Source of the DNA: an uncultured Clostridia bacterium
GTDB lineage: Bacteria; Bacillota; Clostridia; Peptostreptococcales; Anaerovoracaceae
Direction of reading: 5' to 3'
Assembly (NCBI GenBank): GCA_934255435.1
Contig: CAKQNZ010000014.1
Coordinates: forward strand, 1-22,463
Length of the DNA: 22,463 nt
A model generated the notes under the pieces. That model saw only the letters and a program-made list of their open reading frames with translations, ran no database searches and was not told where the DNA came from. The position numbers and the translations under genes were made by a program. Shown here piece by piece: positions 13,417-20,999 of the stretch. Position 1 is the stretch's first letter. Every line of letters begins with the position of its first letter.

Positions 13417-15066
13417 TTACAGTTTTATTTTCTTTATGACTTCGATGAATGTTTTGTTGTCTCTCGTATGCGCCAGATTGTCCAGTATGATCTCCGTCAC
13501 TTCCTGGGTGTCTCTGTTGCCGAGAGCACGCCTCATGTACCAGATAGCCTCCAGCTCATCCTGGTTCATCAGCAGATCTTCCCTTCTCGTACCTGACTTG
13601 TTCAGGTTTATGGCAGGGAAAATACGTTTCTCGGAAAGTTTCCTGTCAAGGTGCAGCTCCATGTTTCCTGTACCTTTGAACTCCTCGAAGATCAGATCGT
13701 CCATACGGCTGCCTGTCTCAACAAGAGCAGTCGCCAGTATGGTGATGCTGCCGCCTTCTTCTATCTTTCTCGCAGCTCCGAAGAATTTCTTGGGCTTATG
13801 GAAAGCACCGGGATCGAACCCTCCTGAAAGTGTCTTTCCTGATGGCGGTACTACCAGATTGTATGCTCTTGCCAGCCTTGTGATACTGTCCAGCAGCACA
13901 ACTACATCCTTGCCGTGCTCCGCCAGTCTCTGTGCTCTTGCCAGCACCATCTCAGCCACCTTTACATGGTGCTGAGGCATCTCATCAAAAGTCGAGTATA
14001 TGACCTCGCCGCCCTTGAGACTGCGCTGCATATCGGTAACTTCCTCAGGCCTTTCATCCACCAGAAGCACTATCATCTCCACGTCGGGGTAATTGTGTTC
14101 TATGCTGTTGGCGATCTTCTTGAGCAGTACCGTTTTACCGGCCTTCGGCGGTGCTACGATAAGACCTCTCTGGCCCTTTCCTATAGGCGCCACCAGGTCT
14201 ATCAGCCTCAGTGAAAGGTCGTGTCCCCGCTCAAGCCTGAATTTCTCATTCGGGAATACAGGAGTCAGGCTTTCGAAGTCAGGTCTCTTCATTGCGACGC
14301 CCGGTTCATCGCCGTTGACTGTAACAACGAAAAGCAGTGCGCCGAATTTATCACCTTCATTGGCAGGTCTGCATATGCCCTTGACCTTATCGCCTGTCTT
14401 GAGATTGAATCTTCTGATCTGTGCAGGTGCCACATATATATCCTTATCGCTTGTCAGGAAGTTATGAAACCTCAGGAATCCGAATCCGCTTTCGGAAAGT
14501 TCCAGTATGCCTTCCACTTCGAATCTGTCTGCACGGTCAGGTGCTATTTTGCCTCTCGGTCTGCGTCCCCTGTACTGTTCACGTTCCTGATTCTCTCTGC
14601 TGTGTTCACCATCCTCTGTCGCTGCTGATCCAGCATGTGCCTCTTCTTTATGCTTCGGTGCAGGGTCTTCTTTGTTTTTACCGTTCTCATCAGACTGTTG
14701 CTCAGCGCTGATTTTATCTGATTTCCTGCCACGTACAGGTGTTTTCCCTGCCGGTTTTCTTTTTTTGACAGTTTTGCCTGATACGGCTTTGCCAGTGTTC
14801 TCTGTACTGCCGGCTGCATCTTCACCAGATTCTTCCCTGATATGGTCATCTGCCGGCGCCGGCTCATTAGTCTTTGTTTTCTTTTTTACTGATGTTTCCG
14901 GTTTTGTATCAGTTTTACTGCTGTCCGGTCCATCTTTCATCAGAGCGGCAACCAGTTCAGCTGTTCTCATTTTCTGGTATCCCTTCAACCCAAATGTCCT
15001 GGCTATTTCTTTGAGCTCAACGACCTTTTTTGATTTAAGGGTTTCTTCATCCATCGTTTTCCACAT
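13417..15066 (-). CDS. rho: Transcription termination factor Rho
   Basis: Rho is the hexameric RNA helicase that ends transcription at unstructured C-rich RNA. The protein has 549 residues. An N-terminal helical Rho_N domain (about 5-45) is followed by a highly charged Lys/Glu/Ser/Thr-rich linker (about 46-178), common in clostridial Rho. The cold-shock-like RNA-binding domain has G-F-G-F-L-R-F (194-200) and D-I-Y-V (209-212). The ATPase domain has Walker A A-P-P-K-A-G-K-T (305-312), Walker B V-V-L-L-D-S and an intact Q/R-loop region. The ATG at 15066 has AAGGA 10 nt upstream; the in-frame ATG at 15054 matches many family starts and is an alternative. It is first in rho-yqhQ-prmC and has a leader of about 165 nt with a hairpin, which fits autoregulation. 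Confidence 0.97.
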   Translation of the reverse strand: MWKTMDEETLKSKKVVELKEIARTFGLKGYQKMRTAELVAALMKDGPDSSKTDTKPETSVKKKTKTNEPAPADDHIREESGEDAAGSTENTGKAVSGKTVKKRKPAGKTPVRGRKSDKISAEQQSDENGKNKEDPAPKHKEEAHAGSAATEDGEHSRENQEREQYRGRRPRGKIAPDRADRFEVEGILELSESGFGFLRFHNFLTSDKDIYVAPAQIRRFNLKTGDKVKGICRPANEGDKFGALLFVVTVNGDEPGVAMKRPDFESLTPVFPNEKFRLERGHDLSLRLIDLVAPIGKGQRGLIVAPPKAGKTVLLKKIANSIEHNYPDVEMIVLLVDERPEEVTDMQRSLKGGEVIYSTFDEMPQHHVKVAEMVLARAQRLAEHGKDVVVLLDSITRLARAYNLVVPPSGKTLSGGFDPGAFHKPKKFFGAARKIEEGGSITILATALVETGSRMDDLIFEEFKGTGNMELHLDRKLSEKRIFPAINLNKSGTRREDLLMNQDELEAIWYMRRALGNRDTQEVTEIILDNLAHTRDNKTFIEVIKKIKL

Positions 15067-15129
15067 GAATCATGAATCCTTTCCAAATATAAATAATGAA
15101 ATCCATATTACAAATACCCACGAAAGAAA

Positions 15130-15169
15130 CAGTATCGCCATGACCCGGCCAGATCACCAGCTGATACTG
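15130..15169 (-). promoter_or_regulatory. Hairpin in the rho leader
   Basis: CAGTATC (15130-15136) and GATACTG (15163-15169) form a 7-bp stem with a 26-nt loop within the predicted 5' untranslated region of rho. There is no T-tract. It may be part of an autoregulatory leader. Confidence 0.35.
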
Positions 15170-15237
15170 CTGATAATTCCTACAAAATTAGAATAGAGTT
15201 TATTCCGACAGGACTTCAGAGTATATTACATAAATAT

Positions 15238-15266
15238 ACTATACACTTAAATTTGCTGATATACAA
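15238..15266 (-). promoter_or_regulatory. Candidate promoter of rho
   Basis: On the minus strand TTGTAT (15261-15266) and TATAGT (15238-15243) are separated by 17 bp, 3/6 and 5/6 matches. TATACT at about 15220-15225 is a second -10 candidate. Transcription from the first would start near 15231. Confidence 0.4.
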
Positions 15267-15333
15267 CAGGTCTGCACTGATTTTTTTAACTTCATACATC
15301 AGTAACAGTTCTGTCATAGATCCTGGCTCATGG

Positions 15334-15379
15334 ATAAACAAAGCCTGTATCAGCTATAGACTGTGAGCTGATACAGGCT
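15334..15379 (-). terminator. Terminator of the thioesterase gene
   Basis: AGCCTGTATCAGCT (15342-15355) and AGCTGATACAGGCT (15366-15379) form a perfect 14-bp stem with a 10-nt loop. On the minus strand it is followed by TTGTTTATCC, a modest T-rich tail. It lies 84 nt after the thioesterase stop and ahead of the rho promoter. Confidence 0.7.
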
Positions 15380-15463
15380 GTCGTTAGTAAAATCAGTATA
15401 TACCGGCTCTGTGACACTCATCACATGTAAAGTCCAGGACATAGCCTGCAGACCACCGATATC

Positions 15464-15916
15464 CTATCCCTGTCTGGTCCTGTCCGCAACACTCTTCTTG
15501 TACGGAACGAAAGTACCTGATGCTGTTGCCACTATAAGATCGCTTTCCTTTTCTCTCGCCACACATGTGGCACGGATAAGCGTATTTCCCATGCTTGTTA
15601 TCTGAGTATTGAATATGAAAGCACCTTTGAGAAACGGCTTGATGAAGCTCACCTGAAGATCAGCTGTGGATACGCCGCCTTCATCGGGTCTGAATGCTGC
15701 TGCAGTGATACCCATAGCAGTGTCGAACATAGATGAGATAGCACCGCCGTGTATCTCGTCACGCTGGTTTTTCTCCCAGCCTTTCGTCAGGAAAAGTATC
15801 TGCGAAGAACGTGCCTCCTCATCGCAGTGCAGGAAATACGGATCCAGCATATTGTTGAGTCTCAGTTCATGCGGGTCTTTGACAAGTTCTATTGCTCTTT
15901 CGAATTTTTCTTTCAT
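15464..15916 (-). CDS. PaaI-family hotdog thioesterase
   Basis: A hotdog-fold acyl-CoA thioesterase of 150 residues. The family motif H-G-G-A-I-S-S-M-F-D (56-65) holds the catalytic-type residues His56, Gly57-Gly58 and Asp65. A-D-L-Q-V-S-F-I-K-P-F typifies the second half. Relatives hydrolyse medium-chain or aromatic acyl-CoAs; the exact substrate cannot be read here. The ATG at 15916 has AGGGAGGA upstream with a spacer of about 11 nt. The gene stands alone between its own terminator (15334-15379) and a hairpin upstream (15957-15988). The nearby hbd gene is in acyl-CoA metabolism, but the EamA gene between them suggests separate transcription. Confidence 0.85.
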   Translation of the reverse strand: MKEKFERAIELVKDPHELRLNNMLDPYFLHCDEEARSSQILFLTKGWEKNQRDEIHGGAISSMFDTAMGITAAAFRPDEGGVSTADLQVSFIKPFLKGAFIFNTQITSMGNTLIRATCVAREKESDLIVATASGTFVPYKKSVADRTRQG

Positions 15917-16395
15917 GGTCAGTCGGTTCCTCCCTTTATGCAGATTTATGTAAACCCTCTGCTGTGTCGTGCAGACGCTGCAGCAGAGAAAATCACTACG
16001 AACTTATGTATCATTATTAAGTAAATCACTGATTTTGTAAAGCCTTTTTATCACTTTCAGAATAAATTATATTCCGTATATTTTCCGTCACTAATACAGT
16101 CTGAATACTGTGTCACCAGCAGACGCAGGTATAGTTTCCATCTGAGTATGTTGCTGCTGCCTGCAGACCTGTTATGCATATCAATGGCAGTGACATCTGT
16201 ACAAAACGTTTCTGGTATATCATCACATCCGGCTGATGCGAAGTTACCGCGGCTGTTTTCATAAATGTCACTGGTTATCTCCGCAGCTACAGACCATACA
16301 TCAGTTGTAATGCAGTCTTGCCCTCCTTGATCATCTGTGTGATCCATTTCTGTTATATACACGCAGCAGGCTATTACTAAACCACCTGGACAGCT
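15917..16395. other. 479-nt spacer with a GC-rich hairpin
   Basis: CTCTGCTG (15957-15964) and CAGCAGAG (15981-15988) form an 8-bp stem with weak T content on the minus-strand side. The remaining AT-rich DNA has one minus-strand frame of about 100 codons (16057-16362). It begins with GTG, has no ribosome binding site and no recognisable domain, so I do not call it a gene. Confidence 0.45.
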
Positions 16396-17421
16396 TTACT
16401 TGTCGCTGGCTGGCGGTCCGCCTGGATCCTCCTGTGCATCAGTCGCAAGGTTTCCCTGCCTGCTTATATCAGTTCTGCCACACTGTCTGTCCATTTTATT
16501 GCTGCCGGACCCGCCTGCCTCCGGGATCCTGCCCTGTGCCACAGGAAGACACATGATCGTCAGTGCCGCTATAGTCAGCGCCAGTCCTGCCAGATTCAGC
16601 ATCGTCGGTATCTCGCTGTAGAACACGATGCCGAATACGAATGCCGCCGCCGGCTCCGCACCACCGGCAAGTATCGCAACCCTGCCGTTTTCCATATATA
16701 CCAGCGACAGGCTGTAAAGTGCATACGGCAACACCGACGTCATCAGCGAATGTACCAGTGAGAAGATACCATTCGTCACCGGTGCATCTGCAACGAATCT
16801 GACAAGGGCACCGTAATCTGTCATAGGTATGAGCACCACCGACACGATGAGCATACTGTAAAAAATTATCGTGAATGTGGAATATCCTCTGTTTGTAGCC
16901 AGTCTCGAAAACACGCCGTAAAGAGCAAAGAATACAGCTGCTGCAATACCTGACAGTATACCTGCCACCGAAAGCGTCACGCCTGCAGACGACTCGATGA
17001 CTCCGCTTGCCATGATACACCCTGCCACAGCCATGAACAGACATCCGATCTTCACAGCAGTTATCCGTTCCCGGAACAGCAGCGCCGACAGAAACAGTGC
17101 AAAAAACGGAGCCGTACTCAAAAGTATTGCTGCAAGTGACAGCGACAACTTCACGACAGCCGCATTGTAACAGAAATTCAGCCCAAGTATACCTGTGATG
17201 CTGCTGCCCATGAATATCCAGATGTCCCGAAGCCTTATCCTGAGCCTGCTCCTGTCTGAGATAAACAGGCATATGAACAGTATCATTACTGCCAGCACTA
17301 CCCTTGCCGATATTATCGTCGGGCTTGTCATCCCTTTTCCCGACAGAGTCCTGACAAAAATGCCTGACGAACCCCACATGAATCCCGCCAGTACCGGCAG
17401 GAAAACCGCTGCTTTTCTCAT
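16396..17421 (-). CDS. EamA-family (DMT) transporter
   Basis: A drug/metabolite-superfamily exporter of 341 residues with ten predicted membrane helices arranged as two EamA repeats. The first begins with G-F-M-W-G-S-S-G-I-F-V-R and the second near G-I-L-S-G-I-A-A-A-V-F-F-A-L-Y-G-V-F-S-R. Family members move amino acids, nucleotides or other small metabolites across the cytoplasmic membrane; the substrate is unknown. The last 40 or so residues form a polar Gly/Asp/Gln-rich tail not usual for the family. The ATG at 17421 has only a weak AGAGGCAG upstream, but the start matches family N-termini. It has its own near-consensus promoter at 17508-17537. Confidence 0.88.
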   Translation of the reverse strand: MRKAAVFLPVLAGFMWGSSGIFVRTLSGKGMTSPTIISARVVLAVMILFICLFISDRSRLRIRLRDIWIFMGSSITGILGLNFCYNAAVVKLSLSLAAILLSTAPFFALFLSALLFRERITAVKIGCLFMAVAGCIMASGVIESSAGVTLSVAGILSGIAAAVFFALYGVFSRLATNRGYSTFTIIFYSMLIVSVVLIPMTDYGALVRFVADAPVTNGIFSLVHSLMTSVLPYALYSLSLVYMENGRVAILAGGAEPAAAFVFGIVFYSEIPTMLNLAGLALTIAALTIMCLPVAQGRIPEAGGSGSNKMDRQCGRTDISRQGNLATDAQEDPGGPPASDK

Positions 17422-17507
17422 TTACAAAACTGCCTCTGATACCCTTTCCGCCCTGCAGTCACCATACAGTATACGACTACAGCAGGACTTTCTGTGATAT
17501 TTTGGAT

Positions 17508-17537
17508 ATTATATCATGATATGGAAATGTTTGTCAA
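17508..17537 (-). promoter_or_regulatory. Near-consensus promoter of the EamA gene
   Basis: On the minus strand a perfect TTGACA (17532-17537) and perfect TATAAT (17508-17513) are 18 bp apart, and TGn precedes the -10. A 12-bp palindrome ATATCATGATAT (17511-17522) overlaps the -10 and could be an operator. Transcription would start near 17501, giving a leader of about 80 nt. Confidence 0.75.
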
Positions 17538-17546
17538 GTCAGTATA

Positions 17547-17578
17547 CAAAAGCCGCACAGGAACTTGTCCTGTGCGGC
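17547..17578 (-). terminator. Rho-independent terminator of hbd
   Basis: GCCGCACAGGA (17552-17562), loop ACTTG, and TCCTGTGCGGC (17568-17578) form a perfect 11-bp stem. On the minus strand it is followed by TTTTGTATAC. It lies 43 nt after the hbd stop and just upstream of the EamA promoter. Confidence 0.85.
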
Positions 17579-17621
17579 GATCGCTCTATGTATACTGAGC
17601 CTTTACACGGCTGTCATACAC

Positions 17622-18470
17622 TTATTTATTGTAGTTGTAGAAACCTTCTCCTGTCTTTCTTCCCAGCTTATTAGCTCTTACCATCTTTCTGAGGAGCGGA
17701 TGAGGTCTGTACTTTGTATCTCCGAACTCACGATAGAGAGTTTCCATGATAGCCAGGCAAACATCCAGTCCGATCAGGTCGCCCAGTGCGAGAGGACCCA
17801 TCGGGTGGTTAGCTCCCAGCTGCATAGCTGTGTCGATACCTTCAACGTCAGCAACTCCGTCAGCCAGTATGCCGATACCCTCGTTTACCATAGGGATCAG
17901 AACTCTGTTTACAACGAATCCAGGAGCTTCTGCAACGTCTACAGGAGTCTTCTTCAGGTTCTTTGTCAGAGTCAGGATAGTTTCCCTTGTTTCGTCTGAA
18001 GTAGTAAGACCCTTAACGATCTCTACCAGCTTCATTGCAGGTACAGGATTGAAGAAGTGCATTCCGATGATCCTGTCAGGTCTGTTTGTAGCTGCTGCGA
18101 TCTCAGTAATCGAAAGAGCTGATGTATTTGTAGCCAGAATAGTCTCAGGCTTGCAGAGTTCATCGAGTTCCTTGAACAGTGCCTTTTTAGCTTCCATATC
18201 TTCTGTTGCTGCTTCGATAATGAGGTCAGCATCCTTAACGATCTCCAGTTCAGTAGATCCTTTGATCCTGCCCATGATTTCAGCTTTGTCAGCCTCAGTG
18301 ATCTTTTCTTTTTTGATGAGTTTGTCGAGGTTCTTTTCAACTGTAGCGAGACCTCTGTCAATTGAAGTCTGTCTTCTTGCTCTCAGAACAACATTATATC
18401 CGTTCTGTGCGCAAACCTGAATGATGCCGGCACCCATCGTACCTGTTCCAAGTACTCCGATAGTTTTCAT
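17622..18470 (-). CDS. hbd: 3-hydroxybutyryl-CoA dehydrogenase
   Basis: Catalyses the reversible NAD(P)H-dependent conversion of acetoacetyl-CoA and (S)-3-hydroxybutyryl-CoA, a step in clostridial butyrate formation. The protein has 282 residues, the normal length. The N-terminal Rossmann fold has G-T-G-T-M-G (8-13). The catalytic and substrate residues are present: Ser117 (in N-T-S), His138 (M-H-F-F-N-P), Glu150 and Asn188 (in G-F-V-V-N-R). The C-terminal domain ends with K-T-G-E-G-F-Y-N-Y. The ATG at 18470 has AAGGAGG 9 nt upstream; in-frame extension to 18491 is excluded by this site. It is monocistronic, with its own terminator. The usual partners (thl, crt, bcd-etfAB) are not beside it. 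PaaH of aromatic degradation is a close relative; context does not separate them. Confidence 0.95.
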   Translation of the reverse strand: MKTIGVLGTGTMGAGIIQVCAQNGYNVVLRARRQTSIDRGLATVEKNLDKLIKKEKITEADKAEIMGRIKGSTELEIVKDADLIIEAATEDMEAKKALFKELDELCKPETILATNTSALSITEIAAATNRPDRIIGMHFFNPVPAMKLVEIVKGLTTSDETRETILTLTKNLKKTPVDVAEAPGFVVNRVLIPMVNEGIGILADGVADVEGIDTAMQLGANHPMGPLALGDLIGLDVCLAIMETLYREFGDTKYRPHPLLRKMVRANKLGRKTGEGFYNYNK

Positions 18471-18507
18471 AAAATAATTCCTCCTTATCAATCTACAAGG
18501 CTATAGA

Positions 18508-18544
18508 TTGTAAAATATTAACTTCCGTACACTGATAACAGTGT
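18508..18544 (-). promoter_or_regulatory. Candidate operator/promoter region of hbd
   Basis: ACACTG-ATAA-CAGTGT (18529-18544) is a perfect dyad. A TTGTAA-AATA-TTAAC element (18508-18522) resembles the redox-sensor Rex consensus TTGTTAA-N4-TTAACAA with one base missing and one arm short. On the minus strand TTTACA-17 nt-TGTTAT overlaps the dyad as a weak promoter. Clostridial butyrate genes are often Rex-controlled, but this site is imperfect. Confidence 0.25.
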
Positions 18545-18602
18545 CGACCACTTCTATTGTAAACTATTTTGCCGTAAAATTACAGAAAAATTTTTCTTAT
18601 TT

Positions 18603-18932
18603 GTGATCAATATTTCTATTACCGTCCAGGATCCATTCGAAAATGCTGATACGCATACTCTCTATGTAAAGATCACGCCGCCTGAGTTACTGAAAAAACA
18701 GCTGCATAATACCCGATCATATATGCAGATGCATCAAAGGCGTGTGCCCGGTTTACTGTCCTCTGAAGATCATGAAAATTTATATGCTTGCGGCTTCGTT
18801 TTTTATTTTCCGGCAGGATCACAGCCTGATTTTATTTATCTGCTGCATTATCAGGATCTGAGCCTCAGGAACTGTGAAAAATGCCCTGTTTATCCCTGTT
18901 TTTGCAGGTTTTTCAAGCTAACTTTGTTCTAA
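18603..18932 (+). CDS. Doubtful small hypothetical protein
   Basis: A GTG-started frame of 109 codons, divergent from hbd. It has a balanced amino-acid composition, an aromatic-rich stretch (F-V-F-Y-F-P) and four cysteines near the end (C-E-K-C, C-F-C). No ribosome binding site precedes it, and I recognise no family. It could be a real small gene, a degenerate one or chance. It occupies most of the 620-nt gap between hbd and the secreted protein gene; the rest of that gap (18933-19093) is AT-rich with a TACAAT -10-like box near 19045. Confidence 0.2.
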   Translation: MINISITVQDPFENADTHTLYVKITPPELLKKQLHNTRSYMQMHQRRVPGLLSSEDHENLYACGFVFYFPAGSQPDFIYLLHYQDLSLRNCEKCPVYPCFCRFFKLTLF

Positions 18933-19093
18933 CATTTTTTTACAGCATTCCCATTTTATAGGTAATTTGTTCCAGTTTTGTTTATTTTCAGAAATTACTA
19001 ACTTTAATAAACCCGGATCCGTTGTAGTCCGGTTCTCCCTCTTATACAATGCCGCCTGTAAATTTTTTGTTTTTTAACGAAAGGAGAAAAGAA

Positions 19094-19537
19094 ATGAAAA
19101 AGAAGTTAGTGAGTTTCGTTATCGCTGCAGCTATGGTGCTGGGGATACCAGCCGCAATGGGGAGCGCAGGCATAGAAATGCCAGAGGATACAGCCATCGC
19201 ACCCGTGACAGCAAGCGCGAAGACAACGACAAGTTCGATAGGATCAACAAGAATAAGCTCCACAAAAGCAAATGTTTCCGCTTATGGAAGCTTTGATAAA
19301 AAGGCTAAGAAGGCAGTATGCACAATATTACTCCAAGAGAAATATAATGGAAAATGGAGAACGGCAACAGGTTTATCAAAAACATCATATACACGCACTG
19401 TAAAAAATACATACTCCTTAACAGTTTCCAAGACATTTAGCGTAAAATCAGGCAAAGTATATAGAGCACGCATTACATTCACTGATGAAAATTCAAGTGG
19501 CAAACACTTAAAAGTACGTTATACAGGTGCATTTTAA
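19094..19537 (+). CDS. Small secreted protein, DUF6147-like
   Basis: A predicted exported protein of 147 residues. The signal peptide is M-K-K-K followed by a hydrophobic stretch (5-22). A cleavage site is likely near A-S-A-K at about residues 40-43 or earlier at G-S-A-G. The mature part is a Ser/Thr/Lys-rich beta-type domain with T-S-S-I-G-S-T-R-I-S-S-T-K-A-N-V and a final R-A-R-I-T-F-T-D strand. The pattern recalls DUF6147-type small secreted proteins of Firmicutes, function unknown; the match is from memory and moderate. The ATG at 19094 has AAAGGAG 7 nt upstream. The signal-peptide part is GC-rich (60% at 19141-19200) but the mature part is AT-rich (32-38%). It converges with the anti-sigma-like gene, stop codons 3 bp apart. 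Confidence 0.75.
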   Translation: MKKKLVSFVIAAAMVLGIPAAMGSAGIEMPEDTAIAPVTASAKTTTSSIGSTRISSTKANVSAYGSFDKKAKKAVCTILLQEKYNGKWRTATGLSKTSYTRTVKNTYSLTVSKTFSVKSGKVYRARITFTDENSSGKHLKVRYTGAF

Positions 19538-19540
19538 TAT

Positions 19541-20371
19541 CTAATTAGTTTTCAAATTATTAATTATTTTTATATACTCATCGTCACTCAAATTGCCCCA
19601 AATTTCGATAACTGCGCCACTATCTATTTGGGTAGTGGCTTTAATATTATTATCAATGTCTTGTAGATATATTTTCCCCTTGTCACTAACTAACATTTTT
19701 TTGTAATCTGATATCTCAACAGAACCTAAACTGCCATCATAGAAATATTCATGTATTTCTAATGATTCTTCTTCATTTTTAAATACAAATCTAAATGTCA
19801 TTGTCTTTTGTTCATCTTGAATATTCAGCTTTGTAAATTTATATCCTTTTGGACAATAGTTCGGTAACATAATTTCTGGGAATTGTTCACTATAATAATC
19901 AGCAATCTCATCCCACTCCGTTATCACAAACTCATCTTCCCCGCCCTGGTCTCCATAGCCTCCGTCTCTGCTCACGATGCCGTCGTCGGTGACTATTTCC
20001 TCTTTCGGGTTCTTGTCTGCTCCTGCATCGAAGTAGCCGCCTGTTACGAAAACGGCTCCGGCTGCTATTATGATGAACATTGCTGCGATGCTGGCGATGC
20101 GCAGTATCTTCTTTTTCTTTCTGCTGTCATGACGTCTTTCCATCGCAAGAAGCGCCTCCGGAGTCAGCTCCGCTTTCGGAAAGCTGTCCAGTTCACGCTC
20201 TGTAGCATCCTTTATTATATCTTCAAGACTTCTGCGTGTATTTTCCATACCGCTGTCCCCTTTTGATTCTTCCTCCGGTGCTGCCGGTATATCCCTTTCA
20301 CCGTCGCTTCCGTCTTTATATGATATCCGCTCATCATTCGTGCGGGGTCTTTTCATTTCATCTCTATCCAT
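19541..20371 (-). CDS. Membrane anti-sigma-like protein with DUF4367-type outer domain
   Basis: A protein of 276 residues that overlaps the sigma factor gene by 8 nt, as anti-sigma genes often do. A charged cytoplasmic part (about 1-88) contains a helical R-R-S-L-E-D-I-I-K-D segment. One transmembrane helix follows (about 90-111), then an acidic linker, then an outer domain (about 155-276) ending in G-A-V-I-E-I-W-G-N-L-S-D-D-E-Y-I-K-I-I-N-N-L, which resembles DUF4367. It probably holds the sigma factor at the membrane until an outside signal arrives (inference). The ATG at 20371 has GAGGA 8 nt upstream; the frame is open to 20464. Codons for the outer domain (19541 to about 19920) are AT-rich (20% G+C at 19741-19800), against 55% at 19981-20040, a sharp internal break. 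Confidence 0.8.
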   Translation of the reverse strand: MDRDEMKRPRTNDERISYKDGSDGERDIPAAPEEESKGDSGMENTRRSLEDIIKDATERELDSFPKAELTPEALLAMERRHDSRKKKKILRIASIAAMFIIIAAGAVFVTGGYFDAGADKNPKEEIVTDDGIVSRDGGYGDQGGEDEFVITEWDEIADYYSEQFPEIMLPNYCPKGYKFTKLNIQDEQKTMTFRFVFKNEEESLEIHEYFYDGSLGSVEISDYKKMLVSDKGKIYLQDIDNNIKATTQIDSGAVIEIWGNLSDDEYIKIINNLKTN

Positions 20372-20927
20372 CTTTCCTGTCCTCGCCGGAAAGCAGCTCT
20401 GCTGCTGCTTTAAGTTTCTCAAGACCTCTCCTGTAACTGCTTTTGACAGTATTGACATTGACACCCAGTATGTCAGATATCTCCGAAAACCTGTATCCTG
20501 CCCAGAAACGGAGACGCATCACACGACGACTCGTATCCGGCAGACTGTCGAGAAGAGTGTCCACCATGTCGACTCTTTCCGCTTCCTGCAGGCTGCTCTC
20601 TACAGTCTCCTCACTGGCAATAAAATCATAGATATCTATGTCCCTGTCTTCTTCCAGATCTATTATACTCGAAACTTCTGCAAATCTGCTTCTTTTTCTG
20701 TAATATCTGCAGGCCTCGTACCTGACTATGGTGGTGAGCCACGGTCTGATGTTGTCACCGGATCTGAGACTGCCGATGGATTTCATCGCTGCGACCATGA
20801 CTTCTTCACTGATGTCAAGGACATCATTTTCACATATACCATGCACACGGACCTGCCTCACGACGAAATCATAATTTCTGCAAAGCAGATCAAGATTATT
20901 GCTGTTTATCTTGCTTTTTCTCTTCAC
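20364..20927 (-). CDS. ECF-type RNA polymerase sigma factor
   Basis: A sigma-70 family regulator of 187 residues. Region 2 (about 30-83) contains R-P-W-L-T-T-I-V-R-Y-E-A-C-R-Y-Y-R-K-R. Region 4 (about 120-178) holds the helix-turn-helix F-S-E-I-S-D-I-L-G-V-N-V-N-T-V-K-S-S-Y-R-R-G. No region 1.1 or 3 is present, which places it in the ECF group. The start is GTG at 20927, with AAGGA 7 nt upstream. The 3' end overlaps the anti-sigma-like gene by 8 nt, and the 5' end lies just behind the XRE gene. Its ribosome binding site falls inside the apparent C-terminal continuation of XRE. It is expected to control an envelope or stress regulon and possibly its own operon. Confidence 0.92.
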   Translation of the reverse strand: MKRKSKINSNNLDLLCRNYDFVVRQVRVHGICENDVLDISEEVMVAAMKSIGSLRSGDNIRPWLTTIVRYEACRYYRKRSRFAEVSSIIDLEEDRDIDIYDFIASEETVESSLQEAERVDMVDTLLDSLPDTSRRVMRLRFWAGYRFSEISDILGVNVNTVKSSYRRGLEKLKAAAELLSGEDRKDG

Positions 20928-20930
20928 TTA

Positions 20931-20999
20931 CTATTCCTTGTTGACTATGCCTTCGACATAGAGCCTTGCAATCTGCTCCATGCAGCCCAGCTGTTCAAC
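20931..20999 (-). pseudogene. C-terminal remnant of XRE after the in-frame TAA
   Basis: Twenty-two sense codons follow the TAA at 21000-21002 in the same frame and end at TAG. The peptide is amphipathic (E-Q-I-A-R-L-Y-V-E) and contains the sigma factor ribosome binding site in its last codons, as expected of a gene once directly abutting the next. An independent start at the internal ATG (M-E-Q-I-A-R) would give only 16 residues. Confidence 0.6.

Noticed and set aside
16057..16362. Minus-strand frame of about 100 codons between the thioesterase and EamA genes
   Set aside because: GTG start without ribosome binding site, no recognisable domain, AT-rich spacer.
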